64,000 nucleotides of DNA from NCBI GenBank assembly GCA_934203355.1, contig CAKPZC010000003.1, forward strand, positions 1 to 64,000. Reading direction: 5' to 3'. Positions 18,783 through 26,954 of this stretch are shown here, piece by piece (the stretch's first letter is position 1; every line of letters starts with the position of its first letter). A model generated the notes under the pieces. The model was not told the origin of the DNA, did no database searches, and saw only the letters and a list, made by a program, of their open reading frames with translations. Source of the DNA: an uncultured Prevotella sp. (GTDB taxonomy: Bacteria > Bacteroidota > Bacteroidia > Bacteroidales > Bacteroidaceae). Position numbers and translations under genes: made by a program.

Positions 18783-19766
18783 ATGAACATCCTACTGAGT
18801 TTTCCTGGCAGCCGCTTGCCAGTCACCAACTATGGCGGCACGCAGCGCGTGGTGTGGTATCTCGCCAAAGAGCTTCACGCCATGCACCACCGTGTGTGGC
18901 TGCTTGCTGCCAAAGGCTCCTCGTGTCCCTTTGCCGAGGTGGTGGAGTACACGCCGGGGGTGCCTATCGCTGAGCAGATACCCAGCGGCATCGACATCAT
19001 ACACTGTCAGGAGAGCGCCGACCCCAGCATAAGCCATCTGCCCCATGTGGTGACCATGCACGGCAACCGCAGCCACGGACCGCTTGACCCCAACACAGTG
19101 TTTGTGTCGCGCAACCATGCCGAGCGTTTCGGCAGCGACAGCTATGTCTACAACGGCATGGACTGGGACGACTATGGCAAAGTAGACTGGAATGCTCAGC
19201 GCCGTTATTTCCATTTCCTTGGCAAGGCGGCGTGGAGCGTAAAGAATGTGCGTGGAGCCATCAATGTGGCTAAAGCCATTCCCGGCGCACGGCTTGAGGT
19301 GTTGGGCGGCTATCGCTTCAACTTCAAGATGGGGTGGCGTTTCACCTTCTCGCCAAAGATAAGGTTCGAAGGCATGGTGGGCGGCGAGCGCAAGAGCCAG
19401 CTGCTCAACGGTTCGCGTGGACTCATCTTTCCAGTAATCTGGGACGAGCCATTCGGACTTGCCATCACCGAGAGCCTTTATTTCGGTGCGCCAGTGTTTG
19501 GCACGCCCTACGGGTCGCTGCCCGAACTGGTGACTCCCGAGGTGGGATTCCTCACCGACAACAAGGCCGACATGTTGGCCCATCTGCTCAACGACTACCA
19601 CTACTCGCCACGTATATGCCACGAATATGCTGCCGACAACTTCAACTCGCGGCTCATGGCAGAGCGCTATGTCGAGAAATACGAGCGGGTGCTCAATGGT
19701 GAGACTCTCAACTCCCATCCGCTCATCCAGCACGACTCATATCCCCGCCACCCGTGGATAGAATAA
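18783..19766 (+). CDS. Glycosyltransferase family 4
   Basis: A 327-residue protein starting MNILLSFPGSRLPVTNYGGT and continuing QRVVWYLAKELHAMHH, the glycine-rich loop of GT4 enzymes. FHFLGKAAWSVKNVRGAINVAKAI and PVIWDEPFGLAITESLYFGAPVFG supply the donor-binding half. The group is related to glycosyltransferases acting on LPS core sugars. It starts 3 nt after the previous stop, consistent with translational coupling in the kdsB operon. Donor and acceptor are not known. Confidence 0.88.
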   Translation: MNILLSFPGSRLPVTNYGGTQRVVWYLAKELHAMHHRVWLLAAKGSSCPFAEVVEYTPGVPIAEQIPSGIDIIHCQESADPSISHLPHVVTMHGNRSHGPLDPNTVFVSRNHAERFGSDSYVYNGMDWDDYGKVDWNAQRRYFHFLGKAAWSVKNVRGAINVAKAIPGARLEVLGGYRFNFKMGWRFTFSPKIRFEGMVGGERKSQLLNGSRGLIFPVIWDEPFGLAITESLYFGAPVFGTPYGSLPELVTPEVGFLTDNKADMLAHLLNDYHYSPRICHEYAADNFNSRLMAERYVEKYERVLNGETLNSHPLIQHDSYPRHPWIE

Positions 19767-19798
19767 GTATAACCCGATAAACAACAACCCATCACATA

Positions 19799-20788
19799 AT
19801 GTCCAAACCATCACGCATCCTTGTCATACGTCTCTCGGCTCTAGGCGATGTCGCCATGACCCTGCCCGTCATCTACTCCATGGCGCGGCAAAACCCCGAG
19901 GTGCAGGTCGACGTGCTCACCCGTCCGTTTTTCGCACGTATGTTTGTTGGCGCACCAGAGAATGTGCATCTGCTGAAAGCCGACTTCAAGAACAAATACA
20001 CGGGATTCTTCGGACTCCTCAACCTCGCGCTGTGGCTGCGCCGACGCGGCTACGACGCCGTAGCCGACCTTCACAATGTGTCGCGCTCGTGGATTATCGA
20101 CTCTGTAATGCGGCTTACGGGTGTGAGGGTGGCTATGGTTGCCAAACTGCGAAGCCAGCGCAAGAAGCTGCTCAACGACAAGGTGCAGCAACAACCGTTT
20201 GTCGACCGCTATGCCGACGTGTTTCGCCAGCTCGGGCTCGACGTGACACTCGACTTCAAGTCGATATATGCCGAAGACGCCATCGTTGCCACTCCCATCG
20301 AGGTTCAGCAACCAGCTATAGGCATTGCGCCCTTCGCGCGGTTCGAGAGCAAGACTCTGCCTGCCGATACCATGTTTGGAGTAGTGCAGCGTCTCGCCTC
20401 ATGGGGATGGAATGTGTATCTGTTTGGAGCCAAGACCGACGACAAGATATTATCAGAATGGGCCGAGCAGACCGAAAATTGCGTCTCGCTTGCCGGACGC
20501 TACTCGCTTGAGGAGGAACTTGCCATCATGTCCCGACTCGATGTCATGCTCTCCATGGACTCTGCCAACCAACACCTGGCTTCGCTCGTGGGCACAAGGG
20601 TGGTGTCGATATGGGGAAGTACAACACCGCTGTGTGGCTTCCTCGGATATGGCCAAAAAGCCGACGACGTGGTGTGTCGCAATCTCCAGTGCCAGCCTTG
20701 CAGCATAGGTGGCATAGCGGACGACTGTCGTTTCCATTACGCCTGTCTCAACCAGATTGACATTAACGACATTTTGAAAAAGATTTAA
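19799..20788 (+). CDS. Glycosyltransferase family 9 (heptosyltransferase-like)
   Basis: A 329-residue GT9 protein. ILVIRLSALGDVAMTLPVIYSM is the family's N-terminal signature, and SMDSANQHLASLVGTRVVSIWGSTTP is the ADP-heptose-binding block. GLNP-like core assembly enzymes of this family add heptose to Kdo or to core. A cysteine pair near the end (CRNLQCQPCSIGG) is common in Bacteroidetes members. It is placed within the LPS operon after two GT4 genes, which supports an inner-core role. Confidence 0.9.
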   Translation: MSKPSRILVIRLSALGDVAMTLPVIYSMARQNPEVQVDVLTRPFFARMFVGAPENVHLLKADFKNKYTGFFGLLNLALWLRRRGYDAVADLHNVSRSWIIDSVMRLTGVRVAMVAKLRSQRKKLLNDKVQQQPFVDRYADVFRQLGLDVTLDFKSIYAEDAIVATPIEVQQPAIGIAPFARFESKTLPADTMFGVVQRLASWGWNVYLFGAKTDDKILSEWAEQTENCVSLAGRYSLEEELAIMSRLDVMLSMDSANQHLASLVGTRVVSIWGSTTPLCGFLGYGQKADDVVCRNLQCQPCSIGGIADDCRFHYACLNQIDINDILKKI

Positions 20789-20817
20789 CCCCCTGACAAA
20801 GGACAATACATATTTAT

Positions 20818-22656
20818 ATGTTGACCGACCTACTGTTCATAGCGGCACACTTCGCAGTGTGTACGCTATTTTTTCTTATAGTGCAGCGACCTCTGTTCAT
20901 GGTCTACAACCGAAGTTCGTCGCCATCGCCGATGAAGCCGAGCGACGTGTTCGACATCTATCGTCATGGCTATCGCACCGACTTCATAGTAGCTGCCTAC
21001 CTGACACTGCCCGTGGTGGCTGTCATCATTCTCCACACTCTTGTGCCGTTTTTCCGCCACGACTTGGTGCTCGCAGTTCTCGATGTGGTCATAGCTCTTG
21101 CTGCCGCCCTTGCGTCGGTTGCCGACACAGCACTCTATAAGTTTTGGCAGTACAAAATCGACCGCTCGGTGTTCAACTATCTGCGTTCGCTCAAAGGTGC
21201 GTTTGCCAGTGTCTCAGCCTCCTACATCGTTGTGGCATTGCTGGCGTGGGCCACGGTGGGGGCTATATTCGTAGCCATGCTCATGCCTTTGGGCCACATC
21301 TACGACGCATTGCCGCCCGCCAGCTACCATTGGGCTTTGCATCTGCCAGTTGCAGTGCTCTTTGCCGTCGTCGGCGGACTGCTCTATCTCGTGATACGAG
21401 GATTGAAGCGACGCCCGCAAAACACGAGCATAGCCTACTTCAGCAATTGCCAGTATTTCAATCATTGTGCGCTCAACTCACTGTTCAATCTCATCTACTC
21501 GTTGTCGGTGAAGGAAAACTTCTCAAGTCAGTTTCGCTTCTTCGACGAGGATGAGTGTCGCCGCATATATGCACCACTGTTTCCCTTGGAGGGTACTCCC
21601 GTGCGCCGTCTGCTCAACACCAATCGCCCCAACATAGTGTTTGTGGTGTGGGAAAGTCTGTGCGCCTATTTCACGGGTACGCTCGGCGGCGACGCCAATG
21701 TGTGTCGCAACATCGACCGACTGTCGAAGCAGGGCGTGTATTTCACCAACTTCTATTCGGCAAGCTTCCGCACCGACCGTGCCTTGCCTTGCCTTTTGAG
21801 TGGCTATATGGCACAGCCCACCACTTCCGTGATACTCTACACGCGCAAACTGCCCCATCTGCCAGGTCTGCCGCGCACACTGCGCGACAAGGCTGGCTAT
21901 CAGACCACGGCTGTGCATGGTGGCGACCTGACCATATTCCATAAGTGCGACTTCTATCTCGCCGTGGGACACGACCGCCTCGTCGACCAAACACAACTGC
22001 CCAATGATGCTCCGGCATGCAGCTGGGGCATACACGACCACTATATGTTCGACTGGCTCTACGACGACATACAGCGCCGACACGAGTCGCACGATGCCCC
22101 ATGGTTCACCACACTACAGACCCTGTCGTCCCACGAGCCATTCGACGTGCCCTACAACCGCATAGCCGACGATCCTGTGAAAAACTCGTTTGCCTACACC
22201 GACGATGCCTTCGGACAGTTCATCGATCGACTCCGACAGACACCAGCATGGGACAATCTGCTCATCGTTGTCACTGGCGACCATGGCATCAATCATGTGC
22301 CGGGCGTGACCGACGAGAGCCGCATCCATCTGCCGCTGCTCATGCTTGGAGGTGCCGTGAAGCAACCGGCTCAAATCGACACCATCTGCAACCAAAGCGA
22401 CATAGCAGCCACACTGCTCGGACAGATGGGCATCGACCACAAGGACTTCGTTTTCTCGCGCGACGTGATGGCCGACACATATAGGTATCCCTTCGCCATG
22501 CACTGCTATAACAACGGATTCATATTCCGCGATGCCACAGGATTCACCAACTACGACAATGTGAAACTTGCCGCAATAGAGAATCCCGACGAGCACCGCG
22601 AGCAATGTGGCAAGGCAATACTCCAAACACTATACAACGATTTGGACAAGAGATAG
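20818..22656 (+). CDS. LtaS-like membrane phosphotransferase (sulfatase fold)
   Basis: A 612-residue paralogue of the protein at 7066-8892. About five N-terminal membrane helices precede a periplasmic domain with FVVWESLCAYFTGTLGG (metal ligand E279), FRTDRALPCLLSGYMAQP (probable nucleophile Thr near residue 319), TLSSHEPFDVPYNRIADD and VVTGDHGINHVPG. Here the late metal site is the canonical DHG. It starts 29 nt after the GT9 gene. It probably transfers a phosphoglycerol or phosphoethanolamine head group to core LPS or a glycolipid; the exact group is not readable. Confidence 0.87.
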   Translation: MLTDLLFIAAHFAVCTLFFLIVQRPLFMVYNRSSSPSPMKPSDVFDIYRHGYRTDFIVAAYLTLPVVAVIILHTLVPFFRHDLVLAVLDVVIALAAALASVADTALYKFWQYKIDRSVFNYLRSLKGAFASVSASYIVVALLAWATVGAIFVAMLMPLGHIYDALPPASYHWALHLPVAVLFAVVGGLLYLVIRGLKRRPQNTSIAYFSNCQYFNHCALNSLFNLIYSLSVKENFSSQFRFFDEDECRRIYAPLFPLEGTPVRRLLNTNRPNIVFVVWESLCAYFTGTLGGDANVCRNIDRLSKQGVYFTNFYSASFRTDRALPCLLSGYMAQPTTSVILYTRKLPHLPGLPRTLRDKAGYQTTAVHGGDLTIFHKCDFYLAVGHDRLVDQTQLPNDAPACSWGIHDHYMFDWLYDDIQRRHESHDAPWFTTLQTLSSHEPFDVPYNRIADDPVKNSFAYTDDAFGQFIDRLRQTPAWDNLLIVVTGDHGINHVPGVTDESRIHLPLLMLGGAVKQPAQIDTICNQSDIAATLLGQMGIDHKDFVFSRDVMADTYRYPFAMHCYNNGFIFRDATGFTNYDNVKLAAIENPDEHREQCGKAILQTLYNDLDKR

Positions 22657-22699
22657 CGAGTAGAATAGAAAAAAACTCAAAACATAGGAAAAGAAAAAA

Positions 22700-24694
22700 A
22701 TGAAACATCTTAATCTTTTATTCAACACCAACTCCAACCGGGGCTTCTTCGCCGCCCAACTCGCAGCCGTTGCCATCAATCTGCTGCTGAGCTACGCCTG
22801 CTATGCTATATGCCGAGTGGCTTTCCTTGCCGAAAACTGGTCGGCGTTTGGAGCCGAATTGCATTGGGGCATGATGGGTAAGCTGTTGCGCGGAGCAATG
22901 CTGTTCGACACTTCGGCGGTGTTCTACACCAACAGTCTCTATCTGCTCCTTGTGCTACTGCCGCTCCACAAAAAGGCAGGCAAGGCATGGCACATCGCCA
23001 CACGTATGGCTTTCGTCCTGCCAAATGCCCTCGCCATAGTGCTTAATCTCATGGATTCGGCCTACTTTTCGTTCACCGAGAAGCGCATCATGGCAAACGT
23101 GTTTGCCGAGTTCAAGAACGATAACAACCTCGGAGGCATCATCGGAGTGGAGTTTCTTCACCATTGGTACTTCGTGCTCATAGCCGTAGCCATGATATGG
23201 GCGTTGTGGCGACTGTTCCGCCGCACACCGGTGTTGGGCAAAGACATCAATCTCAAAACCTACTACGCCTGCGCCACGGTGCAGCTGGTTGTCGCTGTGC
23301 CCTGCATCATGTGTTGCATGCGCGGAGCCTTGTTCTCGACAGCCACACGCCCAGTGGCAGTGAGCAACGCCATGTCGTATGTGGAACAGCCGCTACAGGC
23401 AAACATCATACTCAACACTCCGTTCTCGCTAATACGTACCGCCCACAACAAGCCGGCTGTAATACCCACCTATTTTGCCGACCAGAAGCAACTCGACCGG
23501 CTCTACTCGCCGGTTCACATGCCCGACTCCACACTTACTTCGCGCCGCAAGAATGTAGTGGTGCTCATAGTTGAAAGTTTTGCAGCCGAATTCATAGGGG
23601 CGATGAACAACAACCGTGCGCTCGACGGTGGCAAATACCGAGGTTACACCCCGTTTGCCGACTCGCTGATAGCTCATAGCCTCACCTTCGAGCAGTCGTT
23701 CTGCAACACATGGACCAGCATCGATGCCATGCCTGCGGTGCTCGCCTCCATTCCCCATATCGACCGTCCGTTTGTACTCACACCCTATTCGCTAAATAAG
23801 CTCAACTCTCTGCCCAACCGACTGGACAAACTGGGCTACGAGACAGCTTTCTTCCACGGAGCCGAAAACTCGTCGATGGGATTCCATGCCTTTGCCGACG
23901 CCATAGGCTTCAAACACTACTACGGTCGTTCTGAGTATGAAGCCGACAAGAAACTGGGTGGCACCAACGACTTCGACGGCACGTGGGGAATATGGGACGA
24001 GCCTTTCCTGCAATACTTCTGCAATAAAATGACGCAGATGCAGCAGCCGTTTATGACTGCCGTGTTCACTCTCTCGTCGCACCACCCATTCAATATTCCC
24101 GACAAATACAAAAACGTATTCCTCGACGAGGGCAAGCACAAACTGCACAAGTGTATTCGCTATACCGACTACTCGCTGCGCCGATTCTTCGAGACTGCCT
24201 CGAAACAGCCTTGGTATAAGAACACTATCTTTGTGCTCTGCGCCGACCACGCAAGTTCTAAGACCACACACGACGTCTACCAAACTGAGCTTGCACATTT
24301 TCGTGTGCCAGTGATCTTCTTCGATCCCTCGGGCGAGATGCCGCGCGGCGTGCACAAAGGCATTGCCCAGCAAATCGACATCATGCCGACTGTGCTTGGA
24401 TGGATAGGCTACGACAAACCTTATATTGCCTTCGGCATCGACCTGCTGCGCACCAAGCCCGAAGACACATGGATGGTAAACTGGCACTCAATGCCTATGT
24501 ATGTGCAAGGCGACAAAATGATAATGTTCGACACTAAGGAAGTGGTGTCTGCCTACAACTATCTGAACGACCCGCTTATGCACAACAACCTGAAAGGGAA
24601 AATACCCGAACAGAACTATATGGAGCAAAGAGTGAAGGCTTTCTTGCAGAGCTATAACGAACGAATGCGCTCAAACCAAATTGCATTGCCATAA
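22700..24694 (+). CDS. LtaS-like membrane phosphotransferase (sulfatase fold), second type
   Basis: A 664-residue protein with five predicted membrane helices and a C-terminal sulfatase domain: NVVVLIVESFAAEFIGAM (metal-binding Glu), SFCNTWTSIDAMPAVLASIPH (nucleophile Thr in TWTS), TLSSHHPFNIPDKY and FVLCADHASS (DH followed by Ala, not Gly). It is more distant from the two other LtaS-like proteins than they are from each other. The motif around NTWTSIDAMP resembles LtaS-type phosphoglycerol transferases. It closes the LPS operon and is followed by a hairpin. Confidence 0.87.
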   Translation: MKHLNLLFNTNSNRGFFAAQLAAVAINLLLSYACYAICRVAFLAENWSAFGAELHWGMMGKLLRGAMLFDTSAVFYTNSLYLLLVLLPLHKKAGKAWHIATRMAFVLPNALAIVLNLMDSAYFSFTEKRIMANVFAEFKNDNNLGGIIGVEFLHHWYFVLIAVAMIWALWRLFRRTPVLGKDINLKTYYACATVQLVVAVPCIMCCMRGALFSTATRPVAVSNAMSYVEQPLQANIILNTPFSLIRTAHNKPAVIPTYFADQKQLDRLYSPVHMPDSTLTSRRKNVVVLIVESFAAEFIGAMNNNRALDGGKYRGYTPFADSLIAHSLTFEQSFCNTWTSIDAMPAVLASIPHIDRPFVLTPYSLNKLNSLPNRLDKLGYETAFFHGAENSSMGFHAFADAIGFKHYYGRSEYEADKKLGGTNDFDGTWGIWDEPFLQYFCNKMTQMQQPFMTAVFTLSSHHPFNIPDKYKNVFLDEGKHKLHKCIRYTDYSLRRFFETASKQPWYKNTIFVLCADHASSKTTHDVYQTELAHFRVPVIFFDPSGEMPRGVHKGIAQQIDIMPTVLGWIGYDKPYIAFGIDLLRTKPEDTWMVNWHSMPMYVQGDKMIMFDTKEVVSAYNYLNDPLMHNNLKGKIPEQNYMEQRVKAFLQSYNERMRSNQIALP

Positions 24695-24703
24695 ACAAAA
24701 ACG

Positions 24704-24736
24704 ACGGAGACCTCGCCAAGTAGCAGAGGTCTCCGT
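24704..24736 (+). terminator. Hairpin after the LPS operon
   Basis: An 11-bp perfect stem, ACGGAGACCTC (24704-24714) with GAGGTCTCCGT (24726-24736), begins 10 nt after the stop. The following bases are GT-rich, not a clean T-run. Confidence 0.6.
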
Positions 24737-24800
24737 TGTTCGTATCATCACGTACAAATCAAAACGTTGCATTATCCGAAAGACAAAGATTGTCGTGCCA

Positions 24801-24910
24801 AATTCTGATAACCGTCGTATCAAGTTCTGATAACCGTCATACCAAGTTCTGATAGCCGTCATACCAAGTTCTGGTAACCGTTGTACCAAGTTCTGGTAAC
24901 CGTTGTACCA
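24801..24910. repeat. 22-bp tandem array, five units
   Basis: Five consecutive units of the type AGTTCTGATAACCGTCATACC plus A, with two sequence subtypes (GATAACCGTC and GGTAACCGTTG) and partial copies on each side. The last two units are identical. Confidence 0.9.
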
Positions 24911-24960
24911 AATTCCTAAATTCTAATTATCAAAGTCTTTGATAATAATTAGCAGTTCAG

Positions 24961-24995
24961 AATTGTCTTTACATATAGTAGGAGGGTATGGCAGG
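24961..24995. repeat. Island-edge repeat, left copy
   Basis: AATTGTCTTTACATATAGTA followed by GG(A)GGGTATGGCAGG is matched, with one mismatch, by the reverse complement of 35703-35745 or so. The two copies face each other across the 10.7-kb accessory segment. Confidence 0.8.
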
Positions 24996-25159
24996 GGGTT
25001 GTCTGCCACATTCCGCCTTTCGACTGTCACATAGACTGTTTTTTTTTGACGTTGATGATACTAAACCATTGGATATGGCAGATTCAATAATAGGATACAT
25101 TGCAGAAATCATAAAATAAGTGCATATTAACACACTTTGCCATCGTCATCCAATCCCAC

Positions 25160-25220
25160 AATGCCATGGGAATGTAGAGTGGGGGATAGTGGCTGTGACG
25201 GTGAATGAATCGTTCAGATT
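25160..25220. repeat. 55-bp direct repeat, left copy
   Basis: The stretch around GTAGAGTGGGGGATAGTGGC and CTGTGACGGTGAATGAAT is repeated at about 28946-29000 with a few changes. The copies bracket the three-gene cluster 25552-28928. Confidence 0.75.
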
Positions 25221-25551
25221 GAGGTTGAACTGATTGGGTGTGACATTGATTTTTCAAATCTGACAATATGATGTTGTTGGGTGTGCCTTGTCTGATAAAT
25301 GAAAATGGTATTGCTTGATTTCGATTTTTGAGGTAATTCTTAAGGCGGATACACTTACATTGTGTATATGTGTAAGTTTTTGTATTTTATCGAATTCATG
25401 TTAATTTAAGAAATAACAACCCCTTCGCAAAAAAACATCTAAGTCTTGTATATTTTTAACTTTTGTTTTTAATGTTATCTTTTGAAATGCCTTACCTTTG
25501 CGTTTGTGAATTATTAACTTTATTATTAACTAACATCTAACAGACAGATCT

Positions 25552-26035
25552 ATGCGAAAGACCATTCTTTTATTTGCTTCTTTATTGCCGATGTTTGCAA
25601 TGGGAGCTTCTGACGATGCTGGGGGGGGTAAATGCATTACGCCTTCATAAAGCATCTGGTGATGAGGTGACAATTTTATTGAACGAACGTCCTCTTGTCA
25701 CTTTTAATAACAACGACTTGGTAATCACCACCCACATGGACGAAGTTAGCTATCCTTCGGCAGATGTTCTTAAGCTAACTTATGTGAATGTGAATCCTAC
25801 GAATATCAACGGTATTGAGCACTCGGGAACCCTCTATTCATTAATAGGGGACGAATTAAAGATAGCCAATGCAGTTCCTGGCACTCGCGTATTTGTTTAT
25901 ACTGTTGACGGTACGCTTCTCACTTCTTCCACAACTGACACACAAGGCTGTTCGACATTGCCCATTGCGGGAATGTCCGGATCGGTGTATGTTGTAAAAA
26001 CCTCGTCTGTAACTTTTAAAATCCGTAAGCTATGA
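25552..26035 (+). CDS. Secreted protein with T9SS-like tail, frame broken at a poly-G tract
   Basis: ATG at 25552 opens a good signal peptide, MRKTILLFASLLPMFAMGAS. After DDA it meets eight Gs (25621-25628) and then stops within ten codons. The next frame, entered exactly at the G-tract, stays open to 26035 as GGVNALRLHKASGDEVTILL and onward. Removing one G (or adding two) gives one continuous protein of about 160 residues. The body (LVTFNNNDLVITTHMDEVSY) resembles small Bacteroidales surface proteins, and the last 55 residues (VFVYTVDGTLL, GSVYVVKTSSVTFKIRKL) look like a type IX secretion sorting tail. It overlaps the next start by 4 nt (ATGA). It is phase-variable OFF as read here, or a sequencing or fixed frameshift. 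Confidence 0.7.
25621..25628 (+). repeat. Poly-G tract (8 G) inside a reading frame
   Basis: Eight consecutive Gs sit just after the signal peptide codons. Seven Gs would join the two frames; eight, as here, truncate the product. Confidence 0.9.
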
Positions 26036-26868
26036 AAAGACTTGTTATCTCCTTTACACTCCTCTTTGCTATGTGTTGTGGAGTAATGGCACAGAATGAA
26101 GCCATTTATCAGTATAGAAATGACGGCAAGGGAAAGTCGATGTTCTTGAAGTCTAAAGTGGATAGTGTAGTGTATTCGCAAAAAGACATGCAGAGTAATG
26201 TCAAGAACGAATATGTCGTACAAGAAATATGGACTCAAGACAGTGTGTATAGAACACCATTAGATGCGATCGACCATATAGACTTCGTCACATTAAAGAA
26301 CTGTTGTCCAGATGAGCATCATCCCCATGCCGTAGACCTCGGTTTGCCAAGCGGCACGAAATGGGCTTGCTGCAATGTAGGCGCTTCATTTCCCGAAGCC
26401 TACGGCGGTTATTATGCTTGGGGCGAGACAATAGAGAAAGATGAATATAGTTGGGATACATACGCCCACTACAATAGCAACAAATACAGTTTCAATAATA
26501 TCGGCTCTGACATTACAGGCTCTTCGTTTGATGTGGCTCATGTACGCATGGGCGGCTCATGGCAAATGCCAACTGTTGAGCAACTGAAAGAGTTGTATGA
26601 AAACTGTGATCAGGAGTGGACACAGCAAAATGGTGTGGATGGAATTCTGGTGACAGGTCCTAATGACGCTCAGATATTCCTTCCTGCCCCAGGCTATCGC
26701 TCGAAATCAGATCTATATGACGAAGGTAAATTCGGTTTCTATTGGTCTGGCACACTCAGTTCTGACAGCGAGTATTGTGGATATTATCTCCGCTTCAATG
26801 AGGACAACTGGGATTGGGGTAATGGCAACCGTGGCGGTGGACGTTCGGTTAGAGCTGTATGTCCGTAA
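26032..26868 (+). CDS. Secreted FISUMP-domain protein
   Basis: A 278-residue exported protein with signal peptide MKRLVISFTLLFAMCCGVMA. Residues about 20-90 (YQYRNDGKGKSMFLKSKVDS, YVVQEIWTQDSVYRTPLDAI) match a region common before repeats and domains in large Bacteroidales surface proteins. From about residue 100, VDLGLPSGTKWACCNVGAS, GGYYAWGET, GGSWQMPTVEQLKELYENC and the ending RSVRAVCP define the FISUMP domain (Fibrobacter succinogenes major paralogous). Its start overlaps the stop of the preceding gene, so translation may depend on that frame being intact. The domain's ligand is not known. Confidence 0.85.
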   Translation: MKRLVISFTLLFAMCCGVMAQNEAIYQYRNDGKGKSMFLKSKVDSVVYSQKDMQSNVKNEYVVQEIWTQDSVYRTPLDAIDHIDFVTLKNCCPDEHHPHAVDLGLPSGTKWACCNVGASFPEAYGGYYAWGETIEKDEYSWDTYAHYNSNKYSFNNIGSDITGSSFDVAHVRMGGSWQMPTVEQLKELYENCDQEWTQQNGVDGILVTGPNDAQIFLPAPGYRSKSDLYDEGKFGFYWSGTLSSDSEYCGYYLRFNEDNWDWGNGNRGGGRSVRAVCP

Positions 26869-26954
26869 TACAGGACGCATGTTGAAATAATAAGAATCAA
26901 TCGTCATCAGCTCCTTAATGGGGCGATGGCTAAAAACATCAACAACAAGTAAAC

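Larger units (their letters stand above)
24695..25551. other. Gene-free 0.86-kb region with repeats at the island's left edge
   Basis: It holds the terminator hairpin, a 22-bp tandem array, a 34-bp repeat found inverted at 35.7 kb, and a 55-bp repeat found again at 28.95 kb. A -7-like TACCTTTG (25493-25500) precedes the next gene. No convincing reading frame is present, since the array unit is not a multiple of three. Confidence 0.7.

Noticed and set aside
24801..24910. Possible CRISPR array
   Set aside because: Units abut one another with no unique spacers, and there are no cas genes.
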